A DNA stretch of 64,000 bases. Source: Pseudarthrobacter oxydans (GTDB lineage Bacteria > Actinomycetota > Actinomycetes > Actinomycetales > Micrococcaceae). The first letter of the stretch is position 1, and each line of letters starts with the position of its first letter. Of this stretch, positions 43,059 to 50,774 are shown piece after piece. The stretch covers positions 62,001 to 126,000 of the forward strand of contig NZ_JABTYH010000009.1 of NCBI RefSeq assembly GCF_013314975.1, given 5' to 3'. The notes beneath the pieces were generated by a model that was not told where the DNA came from, searched no databases, and was given only the letters and a program-made list of their open reading frames with translations. A program made the translations under genes and the position numbers.

Positions 43059-44204
43059 ATGGGCACAATCCGGGTCCGCGGGTGGAAGCGCACGGCGGCA
43101 GCCCTGTGCGTGGCCCTGCTGGCGGGAGCCTCTGCCGGCTGCATCCGGGAACCCGATCCCCCGAAGCCGGAGCCGCCCGCCGCCTTTGCGCTGCTGGAGG
43201 CCTTCAGCGCCCGGATGCTTGCGGAGGGCGCCCCCGCCGTCCTGATCGCCGTCAGGACCGGAACCGGCACCTGGAGCCACGCCGCCGGAGTGCGGAGCCT
43301 GGACTCGGCCGAGCCCGCCACGGTATCCGATACCGTCCGTGTGGGCGGCATTACCGAATCCCTGATCGCCGTCTCGGTGATGAAACTTGCGGCGGAGGGC
43401 AGGCTGGACCTGGACAGCCAGGCCAGCCGCTACCTGCCCGAGTTCGGCAGCGTCCTCCATCCGCCCGGCCCTGTGAGCGTGCGGCAGCTCCTGACCCACG
43501 AATCCGGGATCCCCGATTTTTCCGTCCCCCTGCTGGCGTCCGGAAGCTGGGCAGAAACGATGAACCGGCCGCTCAGCCTCGAACAGCAGCTGGCCCTGGC
43601 GGCCACCGAGCCGTGGGACGGCCGGCTGGCACGGATCTTCGACTACTCCCGTTCGAACTACGCGGCGCTTGCCCTCATTGTTGAACGGCTCCGCGGCCGG
43701 GGTATCGATGAGGTCCTGGCTGAGGACATCGCCCGCCCCCTGCGCCTGGAGGCGACCCGGATGGGCGGCCCCCCGCCCACCGGCATGGTCCACGGGTACA
43801 TCACCCTGGAGGGCAGGCGCACGGATGCCAGCATGCCGGCCTGGCAGGCGGAATCGGCCTCCACCGGGGCCCTCTCAACTGTGGAAGAAGTGAACACGTT
43901 CTACGCCGCGCTGCTGCAGGGCAGGCTGCTGCCCCCGGACAGCGTGACGGCCATGAAGGGCGGCTACTCGCAGTACTACGGCTTTGCCCTGCGGCGCTGG
44001 AACAACACCTGCAACAACCGCTTCTACTACGGCCTGCCCGGTGACACCGACGGATACGGAATGATCGCCATGACCAGCGAGGACGGCAGGATCCAGCTGG
44101 CAATGTCCCTCGCCTACCCTCCGGCACCGCCCACCCTTGAGGCCCACCCGCTGATCCATGAGATGCAGGACGTGGCACAGGAAGCCCTCAACAGCCTGTG
44201 CTGA
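43059..44204 (+). CDS. Beta-lactamase/serine-hydrolase-like protein lacking catalytic motifs
   Basis: A 381-residue exported protein. An N-terminal signal peptide ends in LLAGASAGC, which may be a lipobox (Ser rather than Leu at -3). The fold is that of class C beta-lactamase-related serine hydrolases, for example LLTHESGIPDF and EGRLDLDSQASRYLPEF. But the SxxK motif, which should read like GSVTK, is GGITE: both the serine and the lysine are gone. The YxN motif reads YSR, and the H/KTG box reads PGD. So it is probably a pseudoenzyme or binding protein. Start 43059 sits just before the signal peptide; ribosome binding site is weak. Confidence 0.75.
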   Translation: MGTIRVRGWKRTAAALCVALLAGASAGCIREPDPPKPEPPAAFALLEAFSARMLAEGAPAVLIAVRTGTGTWSHAAGVRSLDSAEPATVSDTVRVGGITESLIAVSVMKLAAEGRLDLDSQASRYLPEFGSVLHPPGPVSVRQLLTHESGIPDFSVPLLASGSWAETMNRPLSLEQQLALAATEPWDGRLARIFDYSRSNYAALALIVERLRGRGIDEVLAEDIARPLRLEATRMGGPPPTGMVHGYITLEGRRTDASMPAWQAESASTGALSTVEEVNTFYAALLQGRLLPPDSVTAMKGGYSQYYGFALRRWNNTCNNRFYYGLPGDTDGYGMIAMTSEDGRIQLAMSLAYPPAPPTLEAHPLIHEMQDVAQEALNSLC

Positions 44205-44215
44205 GGGCTTCCTGT
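44177..44215 (+). terminator. Terminator hairpin embedded in the gene end
   Basis: ACAGGAAGCCCTCA (44177-44190) pairs perfectly with TGAGGGCTTCCTGT (44202-44215). The 5' arm encodes the last residues and the TGA stop (44202-44204) opens the 3' arm. It may serve the two convergent genes. Confidence 0.6.
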
Positions 44216-44231
44216 CGAGCTTCGTGCGGGG

Positions 44232-45413
44232 TCAGGCCCCCGGGTTCAGGACCACCTTGATGCAGCCGTCCTCTTTCTTCTGGAACTTTTCGTACAGGGC
44301 AGGCGCCCCTTCCAGCCCCGAGCGGTGGGTGACCAGGTCCATCACACCCAGCGGATCGGCGTCGTCCTCCACCAGGGGCAGGATGTCATCGGTCCAGCGC
44401 CGGACGTTGCACTGGCCCATCCGGACCTGGATCTGCTTGTCGAACATGGTCAGCAGGGGCATGGGGCTGGCCTGGCCGCCGTACACGCCGCTCAGGGACA
44501 GCGTGCCGCCGCGCCGTACTGCGTCGATCGAGGTGTGGAGCACGGCCAGGCGGTCCACGCCGGCAGTTTCCATCGCCTTCTGGGCGAGCTTGTCGGGCAG
44601 CAGTGCGAGCGCCTGGTGGGCGAAACCCGCAACAGGGGAACCGTGGGCTTCCATCCCGACGGCGTCAATGACCGCGTCCGGTCCCCGCCCGGCGGTCATC
44701 TCCCGCAACTGGTCCGCCACGTCCTTGCCGTAGTCGAGGGTTTCCACGCCGTGCCGCTCCGCCATCGCGCGGCGCTCGGGGACCGGATCCACGCCGACGA
44801 CCCTAAGCCCGCGCTGCACGCCGATACGGCTCGCGAACTGTCCCACGGGCCCGAGCCCAAAGACCGCGAGGGTACCTCCGGGCGGGACGTCCGCGTATTC
44901 GACGCCCTGCCAGGCGGTGGGAAGGATGTCGGAAAGGAACAAGTACCTGTCATCCGGAAGTTCGCTGCCCACCTTCACCGGCCCGTAGTCCGCGTGGGGC
45001 ACACGCAGGTACTCCGCCTGCCCGCCCGGAACCGAGCCGTAAAGTTCGGAGAAGCCGAAAAGCGCGGCGCCGGAACCCTTGCTCCTGACCTGAGTGGTTT
45101 CACACTGCGACTGCAGTCCTTGGGCACACATGAAGCAGTGGCCGCAGGAGATGTTGAAAGGTATCACCACGCGGTCGCCCTTGCGGAGGTTGGTGACGGC
45201 GCTGCCCACCTCCTCGACGATGCCCATCGGCTCATGGCCCATGACGTCGCCCTTGTGCATGTACGCGCCGAGCACCTCGTACAGGTGCAGGTCCGAGCCG
45301 CAGATCGCCGTCGACGTGATCCGCACAATGGCGTCCGTCGGATCCTGGATGACGGGGTCGGGTACTTCTGCCACGCTTACCGAGCGTTTTCCTTGCCAGG
45401 TCAGTGCTTTCAC
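44232..45413 (-). CDS. Zinc-dependent alcohol dehydrogenase (formaldehyde-dehydrogenase-like)
   Basis: A 393-residue medium-chain dehydrogenase. Catalytic zinc ligands are Cys38 (ICGSD), His60 and Glu61 (GHEPMG). The structural zinc lobe is Cys90, Cys93, Cys96 and Cys104. The cofactor motif is FGLGPVGQFA, and an acidic residue after strand two (VGVDPVPERR) suggests NAD. The insert LFGFSELYGSVPGGQAEYLRVP places it with glutathione-independent formaldehyde dehydrogenase-like enzymes. Start is GTG 45413 with AAAGG upstream. It stands alone. Confidence 0.9.
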   Translation of the reverse strand: MKALTWQGKRSVSVAEVPDPVIQDPTDAIVRITSTAICGSDLHLYEVLGAYMHKGDVMGHEPMGIVEEVGSAVTNLRKGDRVVIPFNISCGHCFMCAQGLQSQCETTQVRSKGSGAALFGFSELYGSVPGGQAEYLRVPHADYGPVKVGSELPDDRYLFLSDILPTAWQGVEYADVPPGGTLAVFGLGPVGQFASRIGVQRGLRVVGVDPVPERRAMAERHGVETLDYGKDVADQLREMTAGRGPDAVIDAVGMEAHGSPVAGFAHQALALLPDKLAQKAMETAGVDRLAVLHTSIDAVRRGGTLSLSGVYGGQASPMPLLTMFDKQIQVRMGQCNVRRWTDDILPLVEDDADPLGVMDLVTHRSGLEGAPALYEKFQKKEDGCIKVVLNPGA

Positions 45414-45582
45414 GATTCGCCTTTCCGCAGGTTTTGCCTTCAGTCCGGGCGGAGCCCATCAACCGACGGTATCGGTTCCGGCAGAAAAAAGTAAGTAAGC
45501 TGACTAAAGTCTTGTCGCGGGACCCCGGGGCTTCTAGCGTAGGAAGGGCCAGATCCCAGGACACGCGCGAAAGAGGAACGCC
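45414..45582. promoter_or_regulatory. Divergent promoter region, alcohol dehydrogenase and small gene
   Basis: For the plus-strand gene, TTGTCG, 17 bases and TAGCGT form a promoter ending about 45545. Upstream AAGTAAGTAAG and GACTAAAGTC may be protein sites. A GAGG before the ATG at 45583 is the ribosome binding site. Confidence 0.4.
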
Positions 45583-45831
45583 ATGACGCTCTACCAGCCG
45601 GAACCGGTTGAGATCTCCACCCGCATACGGCCAGGCGAATGGACGGAAGAGAGCCTGGAGGAACTCGTGGGCACCTACCGCACCAGGATCATGGAGATGG
45701 GTGCCAACATGGCGGAAGTGAGCACGGACATCGAGCGGAGCGATGACGGTTCAGTCAGGGTGGCGGTGGTGTGGAACAAACCCGCTAACGCGGGCGACGA
45801 GGATGCCGTCACCGGCGGCCAAAGCGTCTGA
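45583..45831 (+). CDS. Hypothetical protein, 82 residues
   Basis: An acidic protein with no membrane segment. RIRPGEWTEESLEELVGTYRTRIMEMGANMAEVSTDIERSDD is probably helical, then VRVAVVWNKPANAG a strand. I do not recognise the family. A sigma-70-like promoter and a GAGG ribosome binding site support it as a real gene. Confidence 0.6.
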   Translation: MTLYQPEPVEISTRIRPGEWTEESLEELVGTYRTRIMEMGANMAEVSTDIERSDDGSVRVAVVWNKPANAGDEDAVTGGQSV

Positions 45832-45886
45832 ACCGGCTGGCCGGCCGAACGGCAAACGCCCCAGCCAGGCCACCCTGCCACGCGCC

Positions 45887-46606
45887 TCAGCGCGGCCCTT
45901 CCGTACTGGCGAGCAGCCGGCCAAGGACGCTTGAGGACAGGTTCCGCAGGAGGTCCCGCGGCCCTTCGTAGACCTCCACAGCGCCCGCCTCGCGGAGTTC
46001 ACCCGCGCCCGTTCCCCCGCATGTCACGGCAATCGCCGGGATTCCCAGGGCTGCCGCGGCCTTCATGTCCCACACGGCGTCCCCGATGTAGACGGCGTCG
46101 GCGGCCTGGACGCCGATGGCCTCGAGTGCGGCCACGAGGATGTCCGGGGCGGGCTTGCTGTTCTTTGCGTCGTTGGCGCTGGTGGCGCCGTCGATAAAGG
46201 CGTCGGCGTCCAGGATGGACTTCATCACGTCCAGGTCTTTCCTGCGCGCCGAGGAGGCCAGCGCAACGGCCAGGCCTCCGGCATGGCACCGGGCCAGCAG
46301 GTCCCTTGCCCCGTCAAAGGCCCGCAGCGACGGCCAGTGGGAGGCGTACAGCGCCCCGTGGCTGGCCATGACCTCCGGATCGAGGGACCGGTCGCGGCCC
46401 TCGGGCAGGAGGCTGTCCACCAGGCGGTCGCCGCCCATGCCCACATGATGGTGGATGGCGGCCATCGGAATGTCGTAGCCCTGCTGCCGGAAGGCTCCCC
46501 ACCAGGCGACCGTGTGGATGTAGGACGAGTCGATGAGGGTGCCGTCAACGTCAAAAAGAACCCCCCGGCGTCGTCCGCCAGGGGGTACAGGGCCTTGGGG
46601 CGCCAT
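45887..46606 (-). CDS. HAD-superfamily hydrolase (phosphoglycolate-phosphatase-like)
   Basis: A 239-residue HAD hydrolase. Motif I is FDVDGTLID with the nucleophile Asp, motif II ALASSARR, the lysine in NSKPAPDI, and motif IV YIGDAVWDMKAA. The helical cap inserted after motif I puts it in the beta-phosphoglucomutase/phosphoglycolate phosphatase subclass. Substrate open. Start codon shares one base with the stop of the DUF1508 gene, so translation is coupled. Confidence 0.9.
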   Translation of the reverse strand: MAPQGPVPPGGRRRGVLFDVDGTLIDSSYIHTVAWWGAFRQQGYDIPMAAIHHHVGMGGDRLVDSLLPEGRDRSLDPEVMASHGALYASHWPSLRAFDGARDLLARCHAGGLAVALASSARRKDLDVMKSILDADAFIDGATSANDAKNSKPAPDILVAALEAIGVQAADAVYIGDAVWDMKAAAALGIPAIAVTCGGTGAGELREAGAVEVYEGPRDLLRNLSSSVLGRLLASTEGPR

Positions 46607-46896
46607 CAGCTGACCGCTGCCCGCTTTGCAGCCGGCGCCTTCTTCTGGCGGGCCGCGTCTTCCTTGGCAGAACTTACGGGGCGGACGCGTTCCCGGAGGA
46701 CCGTGCCTGCGCCGTCGTGGCTCTTGTCCCTGATCAGCCCGGTCCCTGCAATTTCCCGTGCCATCGCCACGCCGGCAACAGCAGCCCTTTTCGTGGGGAA
46801 GGTGACCGAGATGGCCATGAGGCTCCCGGCTCCATCCAGCATCCGCACCCTGTAGCCGCCGTCAGGCGCATCCACGAGCTCAAAATACCCGGCCAT
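46606..46896 (-). CDS. DUF1508 (YegP)-like small protein
   Basis: A 96-residue protein with one YegP-like module: YFELVDAPDGGYRVRMLDGAGSLMAISVTFPTKRAAVAGVAMARE. The basic Lys/Ala tail is not part of the module. Function of the family is unknown. The ATG at 46896 has GAGGAG upstream. A TATACT -10 box on the minus strand lies inside the palindrome TAAGTATACTTA (46956-46967) at the very end of the GH15 gene, so it has its own promoter. Confidence 0.75.
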   Translation of the reverse strand: MAGYFELVDAPDGGYRVRMLDGAGSLMAISVTFPTKRAAVAGVAMAREIAGTGLIRDKSHDGAGTVLRERVRPVSSAKEDAARQKKAPAAKRAAVS

Positions 46897-46964
46897 TCGT
46901 ATCACTCCTCCATCAGTCACCGCGTTGTGCTTTGTCAGGAGCACTGAGGTGTTAGTAAGTATAC

Positions 46965-48815
46965 TTATCTATTCTGCGAAGGAGAAGCCACCCCTGGCCG
47001 CGCCGCCTCAGCACGTCCCGCCGTCTCCGGCGGAATGGGGGTGTCACTTCGCCGAACCGTATCCTGATGCAGCTCCAGGGCGCTAGTCACAAGCGCGAAG
47101 TGGCTGAAGGCCTGCGGGGTATTGCCCAGCTGCCGGCCGGCCTTCACCGCCCATTCCTCGCTCAGCAGCCCCACGTCGTTCCGCAGTTCCAGCAGCCGCT
47201 CGAAGAGGTCCCGTGATTCCTGGTGCCGGCCCGCACCCAGGAGCGCCTCCACCAGCCAGAAGGAGCAGGCGAGGAAGACGCCCTCGTCCCCCGGCAGGCC
47301 GTCGTCGCTCTCTTCAGGACGGTAGCGGAGGACGAACCCGTCCTCGGTGAGATCGCGCTGGATGGCGTCGATGGTCCCGATCACCCGCGGATCGTCCGGA
47401 GGCAGGAAGCCGACGCGCGGGATCAGGAGGAGGCTGGCATCGAGCTCCGGCCGGCCGTAGGACTGGACGAACGTGTTGCGGGCGGCGTCAAACCCGTTGG
47501 CCATAACGTCCCGGTGGATGGTGTCCCGCAGCCGCTCCCACCGCTCCACCGGTCCCGGCAGCCCGGACTCGCGCACGCCTTTGACCATCCGGTCCGCGGC
47601 TACCCAGGCCATCACCTTCGAGTGCGTGAAATGGCGGCGGGGCCCGCGCATCTCCCACAGCCCGTTGTCCGGCTGGTCCCAGATCTTCTCGAGGTGCTCC
47701 ATCAGGGAAAGCTGGACGTCCCATGATTCATCCGGATGCGTCAGCAGGGAGTTCCGGGTCAGGGCGAGGCAGTCCAGCACCTCGCCCCATACGTCGAGCT
47801 GCAGCTGCTCGGCTGCTCCGTTGCCGATGCGCACCGGGGAAGAGTTCTCGTAGCCCTTCAGCCACGGCAGTTCCATCTCCGGCAGGCGGCGCTCGCCGTG
47901 GATGCCGTACATGATCTGCAGGTCGGCGGGGTCGCCGGCCACCGCGCGGAGCAGCCAGTCCCGCCAGGCCGCCGCCTCGGCCGTGTAGCCGGCTGCCATG
48001 AGGGCCTGCAGCGTCATGGTGGCGTCCCGCAGCCAGCAGTACCGGTAGTCCCAGTTGCGCGGACCGCCCAGCTGCTCGGGAAGGGACGTGGTCACGGCTG
48101 CCACGATGCCGCCGGTGGGGGCGTAGGTCAGTGCCTTCAGGGTCACCAGGGACCGCATCACCGCGTCCTGGTACTTCCCCTTGACGGTGCACTGGGATGC
48201 CCAGCCGCGCCAAAAGGCGGAGGTGGTGCCCAGGACTTCTTCAGCGTCCACGCTGTGCGGCCGGCCCACGTGGCTTGGCGCCCAGGTGAGGACAAACGGG
48301 ACGCGCTCCCCCGCGCTGACGGTGAAGTCGCTGAGGGTGTGCATGTTCTCGCCGCGGAGGGGTGCCGGTGTCACCAGGTAGACGGCGTCGGGGCCGGCGA
48401 TGGCGTGCAGGCCCAGGTTGTCACTGCGGACCCAGGGGATGATGTGGCCATAGTCGAAGCGGAGCACCAGCTCGCTGTGCATCCGCACGGTTCCGCTGAC
48501 GCCCACCACAATGCGGACGATGTCCGCCACGGAGTCGCGGGGCGGCATGAAGTCGATGACGCGCACCGTTCCTTCAGGTGTTTCCCACTCCGTCTCCAGC
48601 ACCAGGGTGCCGTCCCGGTAACCCCGGCGGGTGCAGGGGCCGCCACCCTCCGGCGCCAGCAGCCAGCGCCCCGCGTCAGGACTGTCCAGCAGGGAATTGA
48701 AGCATGCCGGGGAATCGAACCGTGGCAGGCACAGCCAGTCGATGGAGCCTTCCTTGCTGATCAAGGCCCCCGTTTGAAGGTCGCCAACAACTGCATAATC
48801 CTCGATGCGCGCCAT
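46965..48815 (-). CDS. GH15 glycoside hydrolase (trehalase/glucoamylase-like)
   Basis: A 616-residue enzyme. The N-terminal beta-sandwich starts RIEDYAVVGDLQTGALISKEGSIDWLCLPRFDSPACF, and the (alpha/alpha)6 barrel has NWDYRYCWLRDATMTLQALM (general acid region) and DEGVFLACSFWLVEALLGAG. These are hallmarks of the GH15 group that in mycobacteria acts as trehalase; a glucan-hydrolysing role is also possible. No signal peptide. Start at 48815 (MARIEDY) fits family starts. Divergent from the DUF72 gene. Confidence 0.9.
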   Translation of the reverse strand: MARIEDYAVVGDLQTGALISKEGSIDWLCLPRFDSPACFNSLLDSPDAGRWLLAPEGGGPCTRRGYRDGTLVLETEWETPEGTVRVIDFMPPRDSVADIVRIVVGVSGTVRMHSELVLRFDYGHIIPWVRSDNLGLHAIAGPDAVYLVTPAPLRGENMHTLSDFTVSAGERVPFVLTWAPSHVGRPHSVDAEEVLGTTSAFWRGWASQCTVKGKYQDAVMRSLVTLKALTYAPTGGIVAAVTTSLPEQLGGPRNWDYRYCWLRDATMTLQALMAAGYTAEAAAWRDWLLRAVAGDPADLQIMYGIHGERRLPEMELPWLKGYENSSPVRIGNGAAEQLQLDVWGEVLDCLALTRNSLLTHPDESWDVQLSLMEHLEKIWDQPDNGLWEMRGPRRHFTHSKVMAWVAADRMVKGVRESGLPGPVERWERLRDTIHRDVMANGFDAARNTFVQSYGRPELDASLLLIPRVGFLPPDDPRVIGTIDAIQRDLTEDGFVLRYRPEESDDGLPGDEGVFLACSFWLVEALLGAGRHQESRDLFERLLELRNDVGLLSEEWAVKAGRQLGNTPQAFSHFALVTSALELHQDTVRRSDTPIPPETAGRAEAARPGVASPSQNR

Positions 48816-48864
48816 GTGCTTACACTGCCACAGTCCGCCCCGTGGTGATGGGCACGATTCGATG

Positions 48865-48870
48865 TAGCCT
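48865..48870 (+). promoter_or_regulatory. Leaderless-type -10 box of the DUF72 gene
   Basis: TAGCCT, 6 bases, ATG at 48877; no ribosome binding site. Confidence 0.45.
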
Positions 48871-48876
48871 GCAGTC

Positions 48877-49608
48877 ATGGCAGTCCACATCGGCACCTCC
48901 GGCTGGAGCTACGACCATTGGGAGAACGTCCTCTATCCGCCGGGGCTCCCGGCGAGGGACCGGCTCAAGCATTACGTTGCCCGGTTCAGCACCGTTGAGC
49001 TTAATGCCAGCTTCTACCGGTGGCCCCGGGACACCACGTTTGCGGGCTGGAACCGGCGTTTGCCTGCGGGCTTCAGCATGTCGGTCAAGGCTCCCCGCGG
49101 ACTGACCCACGCCCGGAAGCTTTACCAGCCGGAGATATGGGTGGAACGGATTCAGCGGTGCTGGCACGAGCTCGGCGATAAGCGGGCAGTCCTCCTGGTG
49201 CAGCTGCCGCCCGGGATGGAACGCGACGACGCCCGGCTGGACTACTTCCTGGCCAGGATTCCGGGATGGATCCGGGTGGCTGTGGAGTTCCGGCATCCCA
49301 GCTGGGACTGCGACGACGTCTACGCTCTGCTGGAGCGGCACCAGGCCGCCTACTGCATCATGAGCGGCGCCAACCTCCCCTGCATCCTGCGCACTACTGC
49401 ACCGTTCACGTATGTGCGGCTGCACGGCCCCGACCACCAGCACCTCTACGCAGGCTCCTATTCGGACGCCGACCTTCACTGGTGGGCCGACCGGATCCGC
49501 GAGTGGTCGGGCAGCGGCCTGGACGTCTACGCCTATTTCAATAACGACGGCGGCGGCAACGCAGTGCGCAACGCCGAGACCCTGCGCTGGATCCTGGGGG
49601 AAGGGTGA
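48877..49608 (+). CDS. DUF72 (YecE-like) protein
   Basis: A 243-residue TIM-barrel protein: IGTSGWSYDHWENVLYPPGL at the start, STVELNASFYRWP, FSMSVKAPRGLTH, VAVEFRHPSW and YAYFNNDGGGNAVRNA at the end. These are the conserved strands of DUF72. Biochemical role unknown. Likely transcribed from a leaderless promoter divergent from the GH15 gene. Confidence 0.9.
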   Translation: MAVHIGTSGWSYDHWENVLYPPGLPARDRLKHYVARFSTVELNASFYRWPRDTTFAGWNRRLPAGFSMSVKAPRGLTHARKLYQPEIWVERIQRCWHELGDKRAVLLVQLPPGMERDDARLDYFLARIPGWIRVAVEFRHPSWDCDDVYALLERHQAAYCIMSGANLPCILRTTAPFTYVRLHGPDHQHLYAGSYSDADLHWWADRIREWSGSGLDVYAYFNNDGGGNAVRNAETLRWILGEG

Positions 49609-49673
49609 CGTCATGGAGGAACGGCAAGGACCAGGGTAGCTCGGCGCGCTTCAGCCTGTGGCAGAGTGGTCCC

Positions 49674-50774
49674 ATGGACACGGCCCCCCAGACCCCGCCC
49701 CAGAACGCAGCAACACCGCCGGACCCGGACAGGAAGTCCGGCCTTTCGGGCAACACGGTTTTCAAGCTTGCCCACCGGATTTCCGACGGCGTCAACGGTG
49801 TGCGCATCCAGCTGGCCAAGCGCTGGAAGTTCGTGCCGCAGACCATCGCGTACCAGGGCTACGGATCAACCAGCCTGGTGCGCGTCCTGGGACGGGTCCT
49901 GCTGACCCAGAAGCCGATGCCCGGAAGCAAGGCGGAGCACGCAGCGCAGAACGGCAACCAGAACGTGCGCGGCTGGCGGGCCTTCACCAGCGTTCCTTTG
50001 CAGTTCACCGACGTCGAGATCACCATCGGCGATGTTGTCACCCATGTCCGGGCGGACAGGGGCGGGCTGATCGATACGGAAGTCAGCGTCCAGCTGGAGC
50101 CCGGCTGGCATACCGCGGTGCTGCGCGCCGAGGGCACGGAGCCCGTCGAGGCCAGGATCCGGGTCATCGCGCCGGACGTGAAGTTCGGGATCGTGTCAGA
50201 TATCGATGACACCGTCATGGTGACTGCCCTGCCCCGGCCGTTCCTGGCCCTGTGGAACACCTTCGTGTTGAGCGAGCGGGCACGCATGGCAACACCCGGC
50301 ATGGCTGTCCTGCTGGACCGGCTCACGGTGGAGCATCCGGACGCGCCGGTGATCTACCTTTCCACGGGACCCTGGAACGCCGCGCCCACGCTGGCACGCT
50401 TCCTGACCCGCAACATGTATCCGTCCGGGGCGCTGCTGCTGACCGACTGGGGCCTCACGCAGGACCGGTGGTTCCGCAGCGGCCAGGACCACAAACACCG
50501 GAACCTGGAGCGGCTCGCCAAGGAATTCCCGGACATGCAGTGGCTCCTCATCGGTGACAACGGCCAGCATGACGAAGCCATCTATTCCGGCTTCTCGCAG
50601 GAGCACCCGGACAAGGTAGCCGCGATCGCCATCCGCCAGCTGTCCGTCAGCGAATCGGTGTTCGCCGGTGGCCACTCCGAGGACGGGGACCATACCGCGT
50701 CGCAGGTGCCGTGGATCTACTCCCCGGACGGCGCCGGCATCGCCAAGCAGCTCACGGCCCTGGACCTGCTCTAG
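49674..50774 (+). CDS. App1-like phosphatidate phosphatase (DUF2183)
   Basis: A 366-residue protein whose C-terminal domain is HAD-like: FGIVSDIDDTVMVTALP contains DxDDT, then VIYLSTGPWNAAPTLARFL and WLLIGDNGQHDEAIY. Yeast App1 with this domain is an Mg-dependent phosphatidate phosphatase. The N-terminal half (VPQTIAYQGYGSTSLVRVLGRVLL) is the usual beta-rich leader of bacterial members. I chose ATG 49674; a GTG at 49605 overlapping the DUF72 stop is possible. The end overlaps the convergent GH1 gene by four bases. Confidence 0.85.
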   Translation: MDTAPQTPPQNAATPPDPDRKSGLSGNTVFKLAHRISDGVNGVRIQLAKRWKFVPQTIAYQGYGSTSLVRVLGRVLLTQKPMPGSKAEHAAQNGNQNVRGWRAFTSVPLQFTDVEITIGDVVTHVRADRGGLIDTEVSVQLEPGWHTAVLRAEGTEPVEARIRVIAPDVKFGIVSDIDDTVMVTALPRPFLALWNTFVLSERARMATPGMAVLLDRLTVEHPDAPVIYLSTGPWNAAPTLARFLTRNMYPSGALLLTDWGLTQDRWFRSGQDHKHRNLERLAKEFPDMQWLLIGDNGQHDEAIYSGFSQEHPDKVAAIAIRQLSVSESVFAGGHSEDGDHTASQVPWIYSPDGAGIAKQLTALDLL

